Shown here: piece by piece, positions 7,565 through 16,750 of the stretch | How the letters are laid out: the number at the start of each line of letters is the position of its first letter | Numbering within the stretch: position 1 is the first letter of the stretch | Position numbers and translations under genes: made by a program | The notes under the pieces: model-generated | Told to the model about the DNA's origin: nothing | What the model saw: only the letters and a program-made list of their open reading frames with translations | The model's database searches: none | DNA from: Tsuneonella suprasediminis | GTDB lineage: Bacteria > Pseudomonadota > Alphaproteobacteria > Sphingomonadales > Sphingomonadaceae | Reading direction: 5' to 3' | Assembly (NCBI RefSeq): GCF_003605755.1 | Contig: NZ_RAHJ01000018.1 | Coordinates: forward strand, 496,001 to 560,000 | Length of the DNA: 64,000 nucleotides

Positions 7565-10500
7565 ATGAAACAACCAATCGACCGTAGCCAGATTCGCCAC
7601 GCATATCGCCAGACAGAGGAGGCTTGTGTTGCCGAGCGCCTGAGGCAGGCGGCGCCTGCTCAGGCTGTTCATGGGGAGGCTGCGGCGCTTGCCGTGAAGC
7701 TGGTTGAAGGCGCGCGCGAACATAACGCCAGCGGGATAGACGCATTTCTCCATACTTATGGGCTGGCCACCGAAGAAGGTGTGGCGCTGATGTGTCTGGC
7801 CGAAGCGTTGCTGCGCGTGCCGGACAGCGCCACCGCCGATGCCCTGATCAGGGACAAGATCGGGGATATCGACTGGAGCGAGCATCTGGGCGAATCGAGT
7901 TCGACATTCGTCAACGCCGCGACATTCTCGCTGATGCTGACCGGCGAAGTGCTGGAGAAGCCGGAACTCCACCAGAAAGGCATGGGCGCCACACTCAAGC
8001 GGACAATTGGCCGACTGGGCGAACCTGTGATCCGCAAGGCGACATTGCAGGCGATGAAAATCCTCGGCGGGCAATTCGTGTTTGGCCGGACTATCGACGA
8101 AGCTCTCAAGCGCGCAGCACCTGCGCGTGCGAAAGGCGAAACCCATTCATTCGACATGTTGGGTGAAGCGGCGATGACGTTCGAAGATGCCGCCCGGTAT
8201 CGCGACGCATACGAACGCGCTATCGAACGCCTCGCGAAAGAGGCGCAGGGTGGGGTGACGCGTTCGCCCGGCATTTCGGTCAAGCTGTCGGCGCTCTATC
8301 CGCGATATGATTTCCTCCATGCGGCAGCAGCGACGAAGACACTTGTGCCGATGTTGCGCGAACTGGCGGGCAAAGCGCGCGACGCCGATATCCATTTCAC
8401 GATCGATGCGGAGGAGGCCGAGCGGCTCGAACTGTCGCTCGACATTATCGAAGAGCTGGTCGCGGACGACGATCTGTTCCGTCGCCCCGATGGCAGCGAA
8501 TGGACCGGTTTCGGGCTGGCGGTTCAGGCCTATCAGAAGCGCGGGGTGCATGTCTGCGACTGGGCGGCGCGGCTGGCGCGCCGCTATGGTCGGCGGCTGT
8601 TCGTGCGACTGGTGAAGGGGGCATACTGGGACACTGAAATCAAGCTGAGCCAGGTTGGTGGGTACAGCGATTTTCCGGTATTCACGCGGAAAGTCGCCAC
8701 CGACGTGTCCTATCTCGCCTGCGCGGCCAAGCTGTTCGAAGCGAGCGACGCGATCTACCCCGCGTTCGCGACTCATAATGCCTATACGATTGGCGCGATT
8801 AAAGCGCTGTCGAAAGGGCGCGAGTTCGAATTTCAGCGGCTGCATGGCATGGGCGAGGAAGTCTATGCCGAACTGGGCAAATTGGAAGGCAACGCGCGGA
8901 CCCCGGTGCGGGTCTACGCGCCGGTTGGGGTGCACAAGGATCTGCTGGCTTATCTGGTGCGGCGCCTATTGGAAAACGGGGCCAATTCCAGCTTCGTGAA
9001 CCGGATGGCCGATGCCGAAGTGCCCGCGATTGAACTGGCAACCGATCCCGTGGCCGAACTGGCTGAGCTGGAGCCGAAGCGCGATCCATCGATTGCGCTG
9101 CCTGCCGATATTTTCCCCGGTCGCCGCAACAGCGCTGGTATCGATCTGGCCGATCCCCTCGTCCGCGAACCATTGCTGAAACGGCTGGCTGCTCTTGATT
9201 CGCGCCATTGGGATGCGGGTCCGACTTTTCCGGCGCAGGAATCGGGTGAAGTCGCGCCTATCACGTCGCCGCACGATCTGGTGCATGAAGTCGGTACACG
9301 ACGCGATGCGACCGAGGCCGAGGTGCGGGTCGCCATCGGTCTGGCGGCCGAAGTGCAGCACGGCTGGAATGCGCTGGGTGGGGAGAAGCGGGCGGTTCTG
9401 TTGGAAGCGGCCGCAGATGCGTTTGAAGCGCATACCGATGAATTCATCAGCCTGTGCCAGCGCGAAGCGGGCAAGACGCTGGTCGATTCGGTGCTCGAAC
9501 TGCGCGAAGCGGTCGATTTCCTGCGGTATTATGCATGTGAAGCCCGCCGCCAGTTTTCCGCGCCGATCAGGCTGCCGGGGCCGACGGGGGAGGAAAACCG
9601 CCTCACTCTGAACGGGCGCGGCGTGTTCGCAACGATCAGTCCGTGGAATTTCCCTCTGGCGATCTTCATCGGCCCGGCGGCAGCCGCGCTTGCGGCGGGG
9701 AACACGGTTGTGGCCAAGCCTGCCGAACAGACCCCATTGATCGCGGCGCTTGCGATCCGTCTGTGCCATGAAGCGGGCATTCCCGAGCAGGTGTTTCAGT
9801 TGCTGCCCGGTGCAGGCGACGTTGGACAGTTCATTACGTCCGATCCCCGGCTGGCCGGGGTGGCCTTTACCGGGTCGACCGACACGGCGCAGGCGATCAA
9901 TCGCAGCCTTGCCTCGCGCGAAGGTCCGATCGCGACCTTTATCGCGGAAACCGGCGGGCAGAATGCGATGATCGTCGATAGTTCGGCTTTGCCTGAACAG
10001 GTGACCCGCGACGTAGTCGCCAGTGCATTCCAGAGCGCGGGCCAGCGATGCAGTGCGCTCCGCACGCTATACATCCAGGAAGATGTGGCGGACGAAATGC
10101 TGGCGATGATCCGCGGTGCATTCGAGGCGCTGGTTGTCGGTAACCCCGAAAGCCTTGCAACAGATGTCGGGCCAGTGATCGATCCCGATGCCAAGGCCGC
10201 GTTGGAACGCCACGTGGCGCGCCGCAAGAAAGGCGGGCAGACCGTGTGGCGGCAGAAAATGCCCCGTAGCACGGCAGCAGGCTGTTTCGTCGCGCCGACG
10301 ATTATCGAAATCCCTTCGATCCTCGATCTGCGGCGGGAAAACTTCGGCCCGGTGCTGCATGTCGTGCGGTTCAAGGCCAGCGATCTGGAGCAGGTCGTGG
10401 CCGATATCAACGCGACCGGTTATGGGCTGACGTTAGGGCTGCATAGTCGCATTGAATCCACCCGGCGGACGGTCGAACGGCTGGCGACTGTCGGCAATTT

Positions 10501-10684
10501 CTACGTCAATCGAAACCAGATCGGCGCAGTGGTCGAGAGCCAGCCCTTCGGCGGCGAAGGAATGAGCGGCACCGGGCCCAAGGCTGGCGGCCCGCACTAC
10601 GTCGCGCGCTTCGCAACCGAGCGGGTGGTCTGCATCGACACGACGGCTGCGGGGGGCAATGCCAGCTTGCTGGCCGGGCTATAG
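7565..10684 (+). CDS. putA: Bifunctional proline dehydrogenase / L-glutamate gamma-semialdehyde dehydrogenase PutA
   Basis: A 1039-residue two-domain enzyme. The FAD proline dehydrogenase barrel spans roughly residues 150-470 and includes SPGISVKLSALYPRY and RLVKGAYWD. The NAD-dependent aldehyde dehydrogenase lies at about 560-1020, with SPWNFPLAIF and the catalytic Cys829 in AGQRCSAL. It oxidises proline to glutamate with channelling of the intermediate. There is no N-terminal ribbon-helix-helix domain, so unlike E. coli PutA it should not self-regulate. It lies 51 bases after glpD on the same strand and is convergent with the TetR gene. Confidence 0.96.
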   Translation: MKQPIDRSQIRHAYRQTEEACVAERLRQAAPAQAVHGEAAALAVKLVEGAREHNASGIDAFLHTYGLATEEGVALMCLAEALLRVPDSATADALIRDKIGDIDWSEHLGESSSTFVNAATFSLMLTGEVLEKPELHQKGMGATLKRTIGRLGEPVIRKATLQAMKILGGQFVFGRTIDEALKRAAPARAKGETHSFDMLGEAAMTFEDAARYRDAYERAIERLAKEAQGGVTRSPGISVKLSALYPRYDFLHAAAATKTLVPMLRELAGKARDADIHFTIDAEEAERLELSLDIIEELVADDDLFRRPDGSEWTGFGLAVQAYQKRGVHVCDWAARLARRYGRRLFVRLVKGAYWDTEIKLSQVGGYSDFPVFTRKVATDVSYLACAAKLFEASDAIYPAFATHNAYTIGAIKALSKGREFEFQRLHGMGEEVYAELGKLEGNARTPVRVYAPVGVHKDLLAYLVRRLLENGANSSFVNRMADAEVPAIELATDPVAELAELEPKRDPSIALPADIFPGRRNSAGIDLADPLVREPLLKRLAALDSRHWDAGPTFPAQESGEVAPITSPHDLVHEVGTRRDATEAEVRVAIGLAAEVQHGWNALGGEKRAVLLEAAADAFEAHTDEFISLCQREAGKTLVDSVLELREAVDFLRYYACEARRQFSAPIRLPGPTGEENRLTLNGRGVFATISPWNFPLAIFIGPAAAALAAGNTVVAKPAEQTPLIAALAIRLCHEAGIPEQVFQLLPGAGDVGQFITSDPRLAGVAFTGSTDTAQAINRSLASREGPIATFIAETGGQNAMIVDSSALPEQVTRDVVASAFQSAGQRCSALRTLYIQEDVADEMLAMIRGAFEALVVGNPESLATDVGPVIDPDAKAALERHVARRKKGGQTVWRQKMPRSTAAGCFVAPTIIEIPSILDLRRENFGPVLHVVRFKASDLEQVVADINATGYGLTLGLHSRIESTRRTVERLATVGNFYVNRNQIGAVVESQPFGGEGMSGTGPKAGGPHYVARFATERVVCIDTTAAGGNASLLAGL

Positions 10685-10740
10685 CCGGGTTTTAGCAGCT
10701 GAGCGCGATGGGCGCGCCATGATAGCTGGTGTTGGCGGGG

Positions 10741-10765
10741 CGGGCTGGCTTAACAGCCCAGCCCG
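10741..10765. terminator. Hairpin between convergent putA and tetR-type gene
   Basis: Perfect 8-bp arms CGGGCTGG and CCAGCCCG, 9 bases apart, span the stop codon of the minus-strand TetR gene and follow putA by 56 bases. Neither side has a T-run, so it is a weak call for a shared terminator. Confidence 0.3.
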
Positions 10766-11382
10766 TCACCCAGCAGCGCCGCCACGGCGCCGGTGATATC
10801 GTCGACCGGTCGGGTATCGTCCCACACACCGAAGCGGAGGCCTAGGAACACGTTCATTCCCATGATCGCCCATGCGCGCACTTCGTTGTCGCCCGGTGCG
10901 ATATCGCCATTCTCAACGGCGGCGTCCAGCCGGGCGGCGATGCGGTTTGCTGCGCCTTCATAATGGTCGCGATAGCTGGCCGGATCGGCAAATTCAGCCT
11001 CGTCGATAATGCGGTAGATTTCCTTGTTCTGGCGCGCAAAGCCCAGAAACGCAGCCAGCGCCTCGCGCTCGCGCTCCACCCCGCTGGCATCGGCCGCCAT
11101 CCCGGCAGCAGCGGCCTTGGCCACGCCTTCGCTCATATCTTTGACCAGCGCGGAGAAGATCGCCTCCTTACTGTCGAAATAAGTGTAGAAGCTGCCCAGA
11201 GCGGTGCCAGCTCGGCGGGTAATCCCGCTGATCGACGCTTCATGAAAACCGCGTTCACCGAATTCCTTGGCCGCCGCATCGAGCAGGCGGCGCATGGTTT
11301 CGCGCCCACGCGCAGTGCGCGGCTGTTTGCCGGGGCTGGCGACGCTCTTTTCCGTCTCTTCAATGCGATCGGCTGTGGCCAT
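10750..11382 (-). CDS. TetR/AcrR family transcriptional regulator
   Basis: A 210-residue regulator. An N-terminal helix-turn-helix of TetR type spans about residues 24-70 (RRLLDAAAKEFGERGF, then ISGITRRAG, then GSFYTYFDSKEAIF). A helical ligand-binding domain follows. The start used is the ATG at 11382; an ATG at 11403 adds seven residues, and neither has a clear ribosome-binding site. It is divergent from a TonB-dependent receptor with a palindrome in between, so it probably represses that receptor and perhaps itself. The ligand is unknown. Confidence 0.88.
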   Translation of the reverse strand: MATADRIEETEKSVASPGKQPRTARGRETMRRLLDAAAKEFGERGFHEASISGITRRAGTALGSFYTYFDSKEAIFSALVKDMSEGVAKAAAAGMAADASGVEREREALAAFLGFARQNKEIYRIIDEAEFADPASYRDHYEGAANRIAARLDAAVENGDIAPGDNEVRAWAIMGMNVFLGLRFGVWDDTRPVDDITGAVAALLGDGLGC

Positions 11383-11428
11383 CGGGCAACGACGTAAGGC
11401 CATCAAATCGATCGCGCAACGAAAAAAG

Positions 11429-11457
11429 TTGAAAGGTGGTTCATGTTTCAATATTGA
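11429..11457 (+). promoter_or_regulatory. Predicted promoter of the TonB-dependent receptor
   Basis: A -35-like TTGAAA at 11429-11434 and a -10-like TATTGA at 11452-11457 are separated by exactly 17 bases. They lie 58 bases before the receptor ATG. The -10 lies inside the 12-bp palindrome. Seen in sequence; activity is inferred. Confidence 0.5.
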
Positions 11458-11458
11458 A
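11447..11458. promoter_or_regulatory. Palindromic candidate operator for the TetR regulator
   Basis: TTCAATATTGAA is a perfect 12-base palindrome between the divergent TetR and receptor genes, overlapping the predicted -10. TetR-family operators are typically short palindromes in the shared intergenic region. Binding by this regulator is an inference. Confidence 0.5.
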
Positions 11459-11514
11459 GCGGGGAACGGCAGATGCGGCACCCGAACCGCGCGCCCTGGA
11501 GGAGAGACAAACTC

Positions 11515-13875
11515 ATGACCCGTCCGATTATTCATGCCAGCCGTCTGGCGCTCGCCGCATCGCTCACGCTCGGGGCGTTCGCTGCGCCCGCCTTTGCTCA
11601 GGATGCGACCGATGCCGCGCCTGCTGCCGATGTCGGAGATATCAACGAGGGCGCGATTGTAGTGACAGCCCGGCGCCGTGAAGAAACGCTGGTCGATGTG
11701 CCGATTGCGGTGACCGCATATAGTGGTGCTGCCTTGCAGCAAGCTGGTGCGATCGATGTCACAGATATCGCGCAATCCACGCCCAACACCACGTTGGAGG
11801 CCAGCAGGGGCACCAATTCCACGCTCACTGCCTTTATTCGCGGGATTGGTCAGCAAGACCCGGTTTCCGGGTTCGAGCAGGGTGTCGGCATCTATCTTGA
11901 CGACGTCTATCTCAATCGCCCGCAAGCGGCGGTGCTCGATGTTTATGATGTCGAACGGATCGAAGTTTTGCGCGGGCCTCAAGGTACTCTGTATGGCCGA
12001 AATACAGTTGGTGGCGCGGTTAAATACGTCACCCGTCCGCTGTCGCAGGAACCCGAGCTGAATATCCGCGCGACTTACGGTAGCTATAATCAGATCGATG
12101 GGGTCATTTCCGGCTCAGCTCCGCTCAGTGACATGATCCGGGTCGGTGCGGCGGCTGCCCGCCTGACGCGTGATGGGTTTGGCACCAACCTGACTACCGG
12201 TGAAGGAAATTACGACAAAGATGTATGGGCCGCGCGCGGCACCATCGAACTGGGTGGGTATGGAGAGCCAGTATCGATCCGTATCTCGGGTGATTATACC
12301 AAGGACAACAGCAGCGCCCGTGGTGGTCACCGCCTGATTCCGGGGCAACAATCCGGCGCACCCGTTCTGGGCGATGTTTATGACACGCGGGGCGGTCTGG
12401 TCGATCCGAAGCAGTATGTTGAAGCCTATGGCGTGGCCATGCATGTCGAAATCGAAGCGTCGGATTCACTGAAGTTTCGCTCAATCAGCTCGTGGCGCAA
12501 GGATAGCTCTGCCAGTCCGATCGATTTCGATGCGTTGCCTGCGGTCGATGTCGATGTGCCGGCCTATTACTTCAATGAACAGTTGAGCCAGGAATTTCAG
12601 GCACTCTACGATAACGGGCCGATTTCAGCGCTGGTTGGTTTCTACTATCTGACGGCGGAGGCCGACACGCAGTTCGATGTGCGACTGTTCACGACTTTCA
12701 ACGGATTCACCGCATTCACGCAGGCCGACGTCGATACGCAGACGTATGCGGTATTTGGCGATGTCACTGTCGATTTTACCGATCAGCTGAGCCTTTCGCT
12801 TGGCGGACGCTATACCTGGGACAAGCGTTCGGCCAGCATTTTGCGGCAAAATTATCTTGGCGGTGGGTCGCCGGTATTTGGTGGTGCGGGTATCCCGTTC
12901 GGCACGCCGAGCACCGATTTCAATGGAAGTCGTGAATACAAGAAGTTCACGCCGCGCGTTTCGCTAAGCTTCCAGCCGACATCCAACCATAATCTCTATG
13001 CCAGCTTCTCTCAGGGGTTCAAAGGCGGCGGGTTCGACCCGCGTGGCGTAGGGGTGAATGCTCCCGCAGCGATACCCGGCAGCCCCACTGACGCCGAAGT
13101 GGCCGATTATCTGAGCTTTGCCCCGGAAAAGGTCGATAGCTATGAAGTCGGATATAAGGGCGAATTGCTGAACGGTGCCCTCTATGTCGCGTTGGCTGGT
13201 TTCTATGCCGATTATTCCGACGTTCAGATACCTGGATCGGTGGCCTGCAATGTAGGCGGTATCGCAACCTTCTGCGGCATTGTTTCGAATGCGGGCAAGG
13301 CGGAGATGAAGGGTATCGAATTCGAAACTACGGCGCGACTGGGTCGCGATCTTATGGCAGGCGGCGACAAGCTGACGTTGTCGGGGGCGTTCGGGTATAT
13401 CGATGCCAAGTACAAACAGTATATTACCAATATTGGCGGCGTGCCGACCGATGTGGCAGCGTATCGCAAGGTGCAGAACACACCTGAGTTCACCGCCAGT
13501 GGTACGCTGGGTTACACCACGCCGGTTGGGGATGGCGACATCGCCTTCACAACTTCGCTTTCGTATCGTTCGAAGACCTACCAGTTCGAAATCCCGAATC
13601 CGTATATCGATCAAGACGGTTATGCCTTGCTCGATGCCAATTTGGTTTACACAGCGCCGGACAAACGGTGGAGTATCGGGCTGCATGGACGCAATCTGAC
13701 CGACAAGCGATACAAGAGTTCCGGCTATACTTTCGTGGCAGCGGATCCTGTGACTGGCGCGATCCCGCTGGGTATTAATGGATATCCAACCCCCACGCTC
13801 GGCACCGAAGGAACGCTGACTGCGTTCTACGGTAGCCCGCGGCAGGTCTTTGTTACCGGGACGGTGCATTTCTGA
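11515..13875 (+). CDS. TonB-dependent outer-membrane receptor
   Basis: A 786-residue receptor. The signal peptide ends at AFAQ. A TonB-box-like IVVTARR follows, then the plug domain at about residues 55-165 with VERIEVLRGPQGTLYGRN, then a beta-barrel ending in a terminal phenylalanine (TGTVHF). It imports a substrate across the outer membrane using TonB energy. The plug type (many aromatic-degrader TBDRs share it) does not reveal the ligand. The ATG at 11515 is chosen because GGAGGAGAG sits 8 bases upstream and the signal peptide starts there; the earlier in-frame ATG at 11473 lacks this. It is the largest barrel in the window and stands alone. Confidence 0.93.
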   Translation: MTRPIIHASRLALAASLTLGAFAAPAFAQDATDAAPAADVGDINEGAIVVTARRREETLVDVPIAVTAYSGAALQQAGAIDVTDIAQSTPNTTLEASRGTNSTLTAFIRGIGQQDPVSGFEQGVGIYLDDVYLNRPQAAVLDVYDVERIEVLRGPQGTLYGRNTVGGAVKYVTRPLSQEPELNIRATYGSYNQIDGVISGSAPLSDMIRVGAAAARLTRDGFGTNLTTGEGNYDKDVWAARGTIELGGYGEPVSIRISGDYTKDNSSARGGHRLIPGQQSGAPVLGDVYDTRGGLVDPKQYVEAYGVAMHVEIEASDSLKFRSISSWRKDSSASPIDFDALPAVDVDVPAYYFNEQLSQEFQALYDNGPISALVGFYYLTAEADTQFDVRLFTTFNGFTAFTQADVDTQTYAVFGDVTVDFTDQLSLSLGGRYTWDKRSASILRQNYLGGGSPVFGGAGIPFGTPSTDFNGSREYKKFTPRVSLSFQPTSNHNLYASFSQGFKGGGFDPRGVGVNAPAAIPGSPTDAEVADYLSFAPEKVDSYEVGYKGELLNGALYVALAGFYADYSDVQIPGSVACNVGGIATFCGIVSNAGKAEMKGIEFETTARLGRDLMAGGDKLTLSGAFGYIDAKYKQYITNIGGVPTDVAAYRKVQNTPEFTASGTLGYTTPVGDGDIAFTTSLSYRSKTYQFEIPNPYIDQDGYALLDANLVYTAPDKRWSIGLHGRNLTDKRYKSSGYTFVAADPVTGAIPLGINGYPTPTLGTEGTLTAFYGSPRQVFVTGTVHF

Positions 13876-13885
13876 TCGGGGATTT

Positions 13886-13911
13886 GAGGGAGTCGCCTGT
13901 TCGGCTCCCTC
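13886..13911 (+). terminator. Hairpin after the TonB-dependent receptor
   Basis: Arms GAGGGAG and CTCCCTC (7 bp, perfect) lie 11 bases after the receptor stop. There is no T-run, so it may only stabilise the 3' end. Confidence 0.4.
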
Positions 13912-13987
13912 GCTCCTGCTATGACTAAGGGGGGAAAAGCGCGCCCGCCCGCTTGCCCCTGATGCAGAGCTGGTCAATCACCACAAC

Positions 13988-14542
13988 ATGGCGATTCTCT
14001 CCGATAAATGGATCCGCGACGCGGCCACCACCCGCGGCATGATCGAACCTTTCGTCGAGGCGCAGCGGCGCGATGGGTGTATATCGTATGGCCTGTCATC
14101 CTATGGCTACGACGCGCGCGTGGCGGACGAATTCAAGATCTTCACCAATGTCGATTCGGCAGTTGTCGATCCCAAAGATTTCGCGTCCAACAGCTTCGTC
14201 GATCGCAAAACCGATGTCTGCGTGATCCCGCCCAACAGTTTTGCGCTGGCCCGCACGGTGGAATATTTCCGCGTACCGGAAGACGTGCTGGTGATCTGTC
14301 TGGGCAAGAGCACTTATGCCCGTTGCGGCATTATCGTGAATGTCACTCCGCTCGAACCGGGCTGGGAAGGGCATGTAACACTGGAATTTTCCAACACCAC
14401 CCCGCTCCCCGCGAAGATTTATGCCAACGAAGGCGCGTGTCAGTTCCTGTTCCTGCAAGGCAACGAGCGCTGCGAGACGAGCTATAAGGACCGGGCCGGC
14501 AAATACATGGGGCAGCGCGGGGTAACGTTGCCTAAACTCTAG
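13988..14542 (+). CDS. dcd: dCTP deaminase
   Basis: A 184-residue trimeric deaminase of the dUTPase fold. It starts [13 protein letters not shown] and contains [12 protein letters not shown] and the [11 protein letters not shown] block. It makes dUTP from dCTP; dUTPase (dut, in this window near 49 kb) then gives dUMP for thymidylate synthesis. The end [13 protein letters not shown] is typical of bacterial Dcd. It sits alone, convergent with dnaB. Confidence 0.95.
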   Translation: MAILSDKWIRDAATTRGMIEPFVEAQRRDGCISYGLSSYGYDARVADEFKIFTNVDSAVVDPKDFASNSFVDRKTDVCVIPPNSFALARTVEYFRVPEDVLVICLGKSTYARCGIIVNVTPLEPGWEGHVTLEFSNTTPLPAKIYANEGACQFLFLQGNERCETSYKDRAGKYMGQRGVTLPKL

Positions 14543-14587
14543 GCGCCCGCGCCACCGTGCAGCCCCGGTGGGCGCGTGGCTGATACC

Positions 14588-16117
14588 TCAGTCGTATCCG
14601 TAACCGCGGTCGTCCTGCGCCAGGTCGGAGAACTTGGTGTATTTCGCTTCGAATTTGAGGCGGACTTTGCCGGTGGCACCGTGGCGTTGCTTGGCCACGA
14701 TCAGTTCGGCGATGCCGTGCACCCGTTCCATTTCCGCTGCCCATGCGCTGTGGGCATCGTGTACGTTCGCATCGTCGTCCGCCTGCGGCACTTTGGGTTC
14801 CTTGGCGGCGATGTAATAGTCTTCGCGATAGACGAACCAGACCATATCCGCGTCCTGCTCGATCGAGCCGGATTCGCGCAAGTCGGACAGCATCGGGCGC
14901 TTGTCGTCGCGCTGTTCGACTGCGCGGCTGAGCTGGGACAGCGCGATCACCGGCAGTTCCAGTTCTTTCGCCAGCGTTTTCAGGCCGCGGCTGATCTCGG
15001 AAATTTCGTTTACGCGGTTGTCGTTGGCGCGGCCCGATCCCTGCAACAGTTGCAGATAGTCGACCACGATCAGCCCGATATTGTGCCGCCGCTTCAACCG
15101 GCGCGCACGCGCGCGCAGCGCGGCAATGCTGAGCGCAGGCGTGTCGTCGATATAGAGCGGCAGTTCGGACAGTTTCTGGCTGGCGAACGACAATTGCTGG
15201 AACTCGTCCCGGCTCAGCCGCCCCATACGCAGCGCTTCGCTGGAAATTTCCGCGACTTCGGCCAGAATACGCGTGGCAAGCTGGTCGGCGCTCATTTCCA
15301 GACTGAAGAAGGCGACGCCTGCGCCCACCGATGCCTTGTCGTCGATCCCGTCCACTCGGTCGCGCAACAGGCGGTTGGCGCAATTGAAGGCGATATTGGT
15401 CGCCAGCGAGGTCTTGCCCATGCCGGGACGCCCGGCCAGGATCACGAGGTCGGAATCGTGCAGACCACCGATCTTGTCGTTCACCGATGTGAAGCCGGTG
15501 GTCTTGCCTGCGATATGGCCGCCTGAATTGATCGCTTTCTCGATCTGGCCGAGCGCCTTGTTCGTTGCCTGCCCGAAGCTGGATGCTTCGTTCTGGCTCG
15601 ATGCCCCTTCGGCCACCTGAAACAGCGCCGCTTCGGCGTGTTCGATCTGTTCGAGCGGAGCGACCGATTCGCTGGTGTCCAGCGCGCCTTCCACCAGATT
15701 GCGTCCGACCGACACCAGCTCGCGCAGCAGAGCCAGATCGTAAATCTGTTCGGCCAGTTCACGCGGGGCGAGCAGGCCCTGCCCATCGGCGGTCAGTTGG
15801 GCGAGATAAGTGATTCCACCCAGTTCCTTCAGCGCTTCGTCCGCTTCGAAATAGGGTTTGAGGGTGACCGGCGTGACCACGGCATTGCGATCGAGCAGGC
15901 TGACGATCCGTTCGAACACCCGCTGGTGGACCGGTTCGAAGAAATGCTGCGCGCGAATCGGGGTGCCCAGTTCTTCCAGCACGCGATTGTCGATCAGGAT
16001 CGCGCCTAGGAACGCCGCCTCTGCTTCGATATTTGCGGGTAGCGCACGGATGACGGGCGCAGTGGCCCCGGTGGCGGTGGTTTCGGGCTGGCGCAACATG
16101 AGGTCTTGTTCGGGCAT
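14588..16117 (-). CDS. dnaB: Replicative DNA helicase DnaB
   Basis: A 509-residue hexameric helicase. The N-terminal DnaB domain begins around ALPANIEAEAAFLGA. The RecA-like C-terminal domain has Walker A GRPGMGKTSLA and a Walker B region ending VVDYLQLL. It unwinds DNA at the replication fork. The start is placed at the ATG of MPEQDL; a GTG at 16168 would add 17 residues. The divergent UPF0262 gene begins 131 bases away. Length and motifs are normal and no intein is present. Confidence 0.95.
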   Translation of the reverse strand: MPEQDLMLRQPETTATGATAPVIRALPANIEAEAAFLGAILIDNRVLEELGTPIRAQHFFEPVHQRVFERIVSLLDRNAVVTPVTLKPYFEADEALKELGGITYLAQLTADGQGLLAPRELAEQIYDLALLRELVSVGRNLVEGALDTSESVAPLEQIEHAEAALFQVAEGASSQNEASSFGQATNKALGQIEKAINSGGHIAGKTTGFTSVNDKIGGLHDSDLVILAGRPGMGKTSLATNIAFNCANRLLRDRVDGIDDKASVGAGVAFFSLEMSADQLATRILAEVAEISSEALRMGRLSRDEFQQLSFASQKLSELPLYIDDTPALSIAALRARARRLKRRHNIGLIVVDYLQLLQGSGRANDNRVNEISEISRGLKTLAKELELPVIALSQLSRAVEQRDDKRPMLSDLRESGSIEQDADMVWFVYREDYYIAAKEPKVPQADDDANVHDAHSAWAAEMERVHGIAELIVAKQRHGATGKVRLKFEAKYTKFSDLAQDDRGYGYD

Positions 16118-16248
16118 TCGCGCGTCTTGCGCTTCCGGCCCCGTCGTTGGCAAGGGCTGCGATACCACACCGGGTTGTGGATAGCGGGGATGGCGCAGGT
16201 TTGGCCTTGCGGGATACCCGGCTGGTCTGCGAAAGGCAGCTTTCGATC

Positions 16249-16743
16249 ATGTCCGATTTCAAGCCCACCTGGCGCATCGCCCATATCACGTTAGACGAGG
16301 ATACGATCCTCTGGCGCAATGCCGATGTCGAACAGGAACGGCGCGTGGCGATTTACGACCTGATCGAAGAAAACGCCTTCAAACCGATCCGTGCGGTGGA
16401 GGCTGGGCATAACGGGCCATACAATCTCGCGCTGTCGGTGCCGGAAGGGCGGCTTGCGCTGGCGATCTCCACCGAAGATGGGCAGCCGCTGGAAACCCTG
16501 TTGCTGGGGCTTGCGCGTTTTCGGCGCCCCATCCGCGAATACTTTGCGATCTGCGACAGCTACTATCAGGCGATCCGCAAGGCCACTGCACAGGAAATCG
16601 AGACCATCGATATGGCGCGCCGGGCGATTCACAACGATGCCGCTGCGTTGTTGATGGAACGGCTGGAAGGAAAAGTGGAAACCGATCACGCGACGGCGCG
16701 GCGACTGTTCACGCTGATCTGCGTTCTCCACATCAAGGGCTGA
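16249..16743 (+). CDS. UPF0262 family protein
   Basis: A 164-residue alphaproteobacterial protein of unknown function, matching UPF0262 throughout (RIAHITLDE start, EERRVAIYDL-like segment, NGPYNLALSV, a C-terminal ICVLHIKG). The start is the ATG of SDFKPTW; upstream codons in frame overlap the dnaB promoter region. It is divergent from dnaB and is followed 7 bases later by the GH25-like gene. There are no signal peptide or membrane segments. The family is conserved enough to suggest a core role, but none is established. Confidence 0.88.
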   Translation: MSDFKPTWRIAHITLDEDTILWRNADVEQERRVAIYDLIEENAFKPIRAVEAGHNGPYNLALSVPEGRLALAISTEDGQPLETLLLGLARFRRPIREYFAICDSYYQAIRKATAQEIETIDMARRAIHNDAAALLMERLEGKVETDHATARRLFTLICVLHIKG

Positions 16744-16750
16744 GGCGGGC

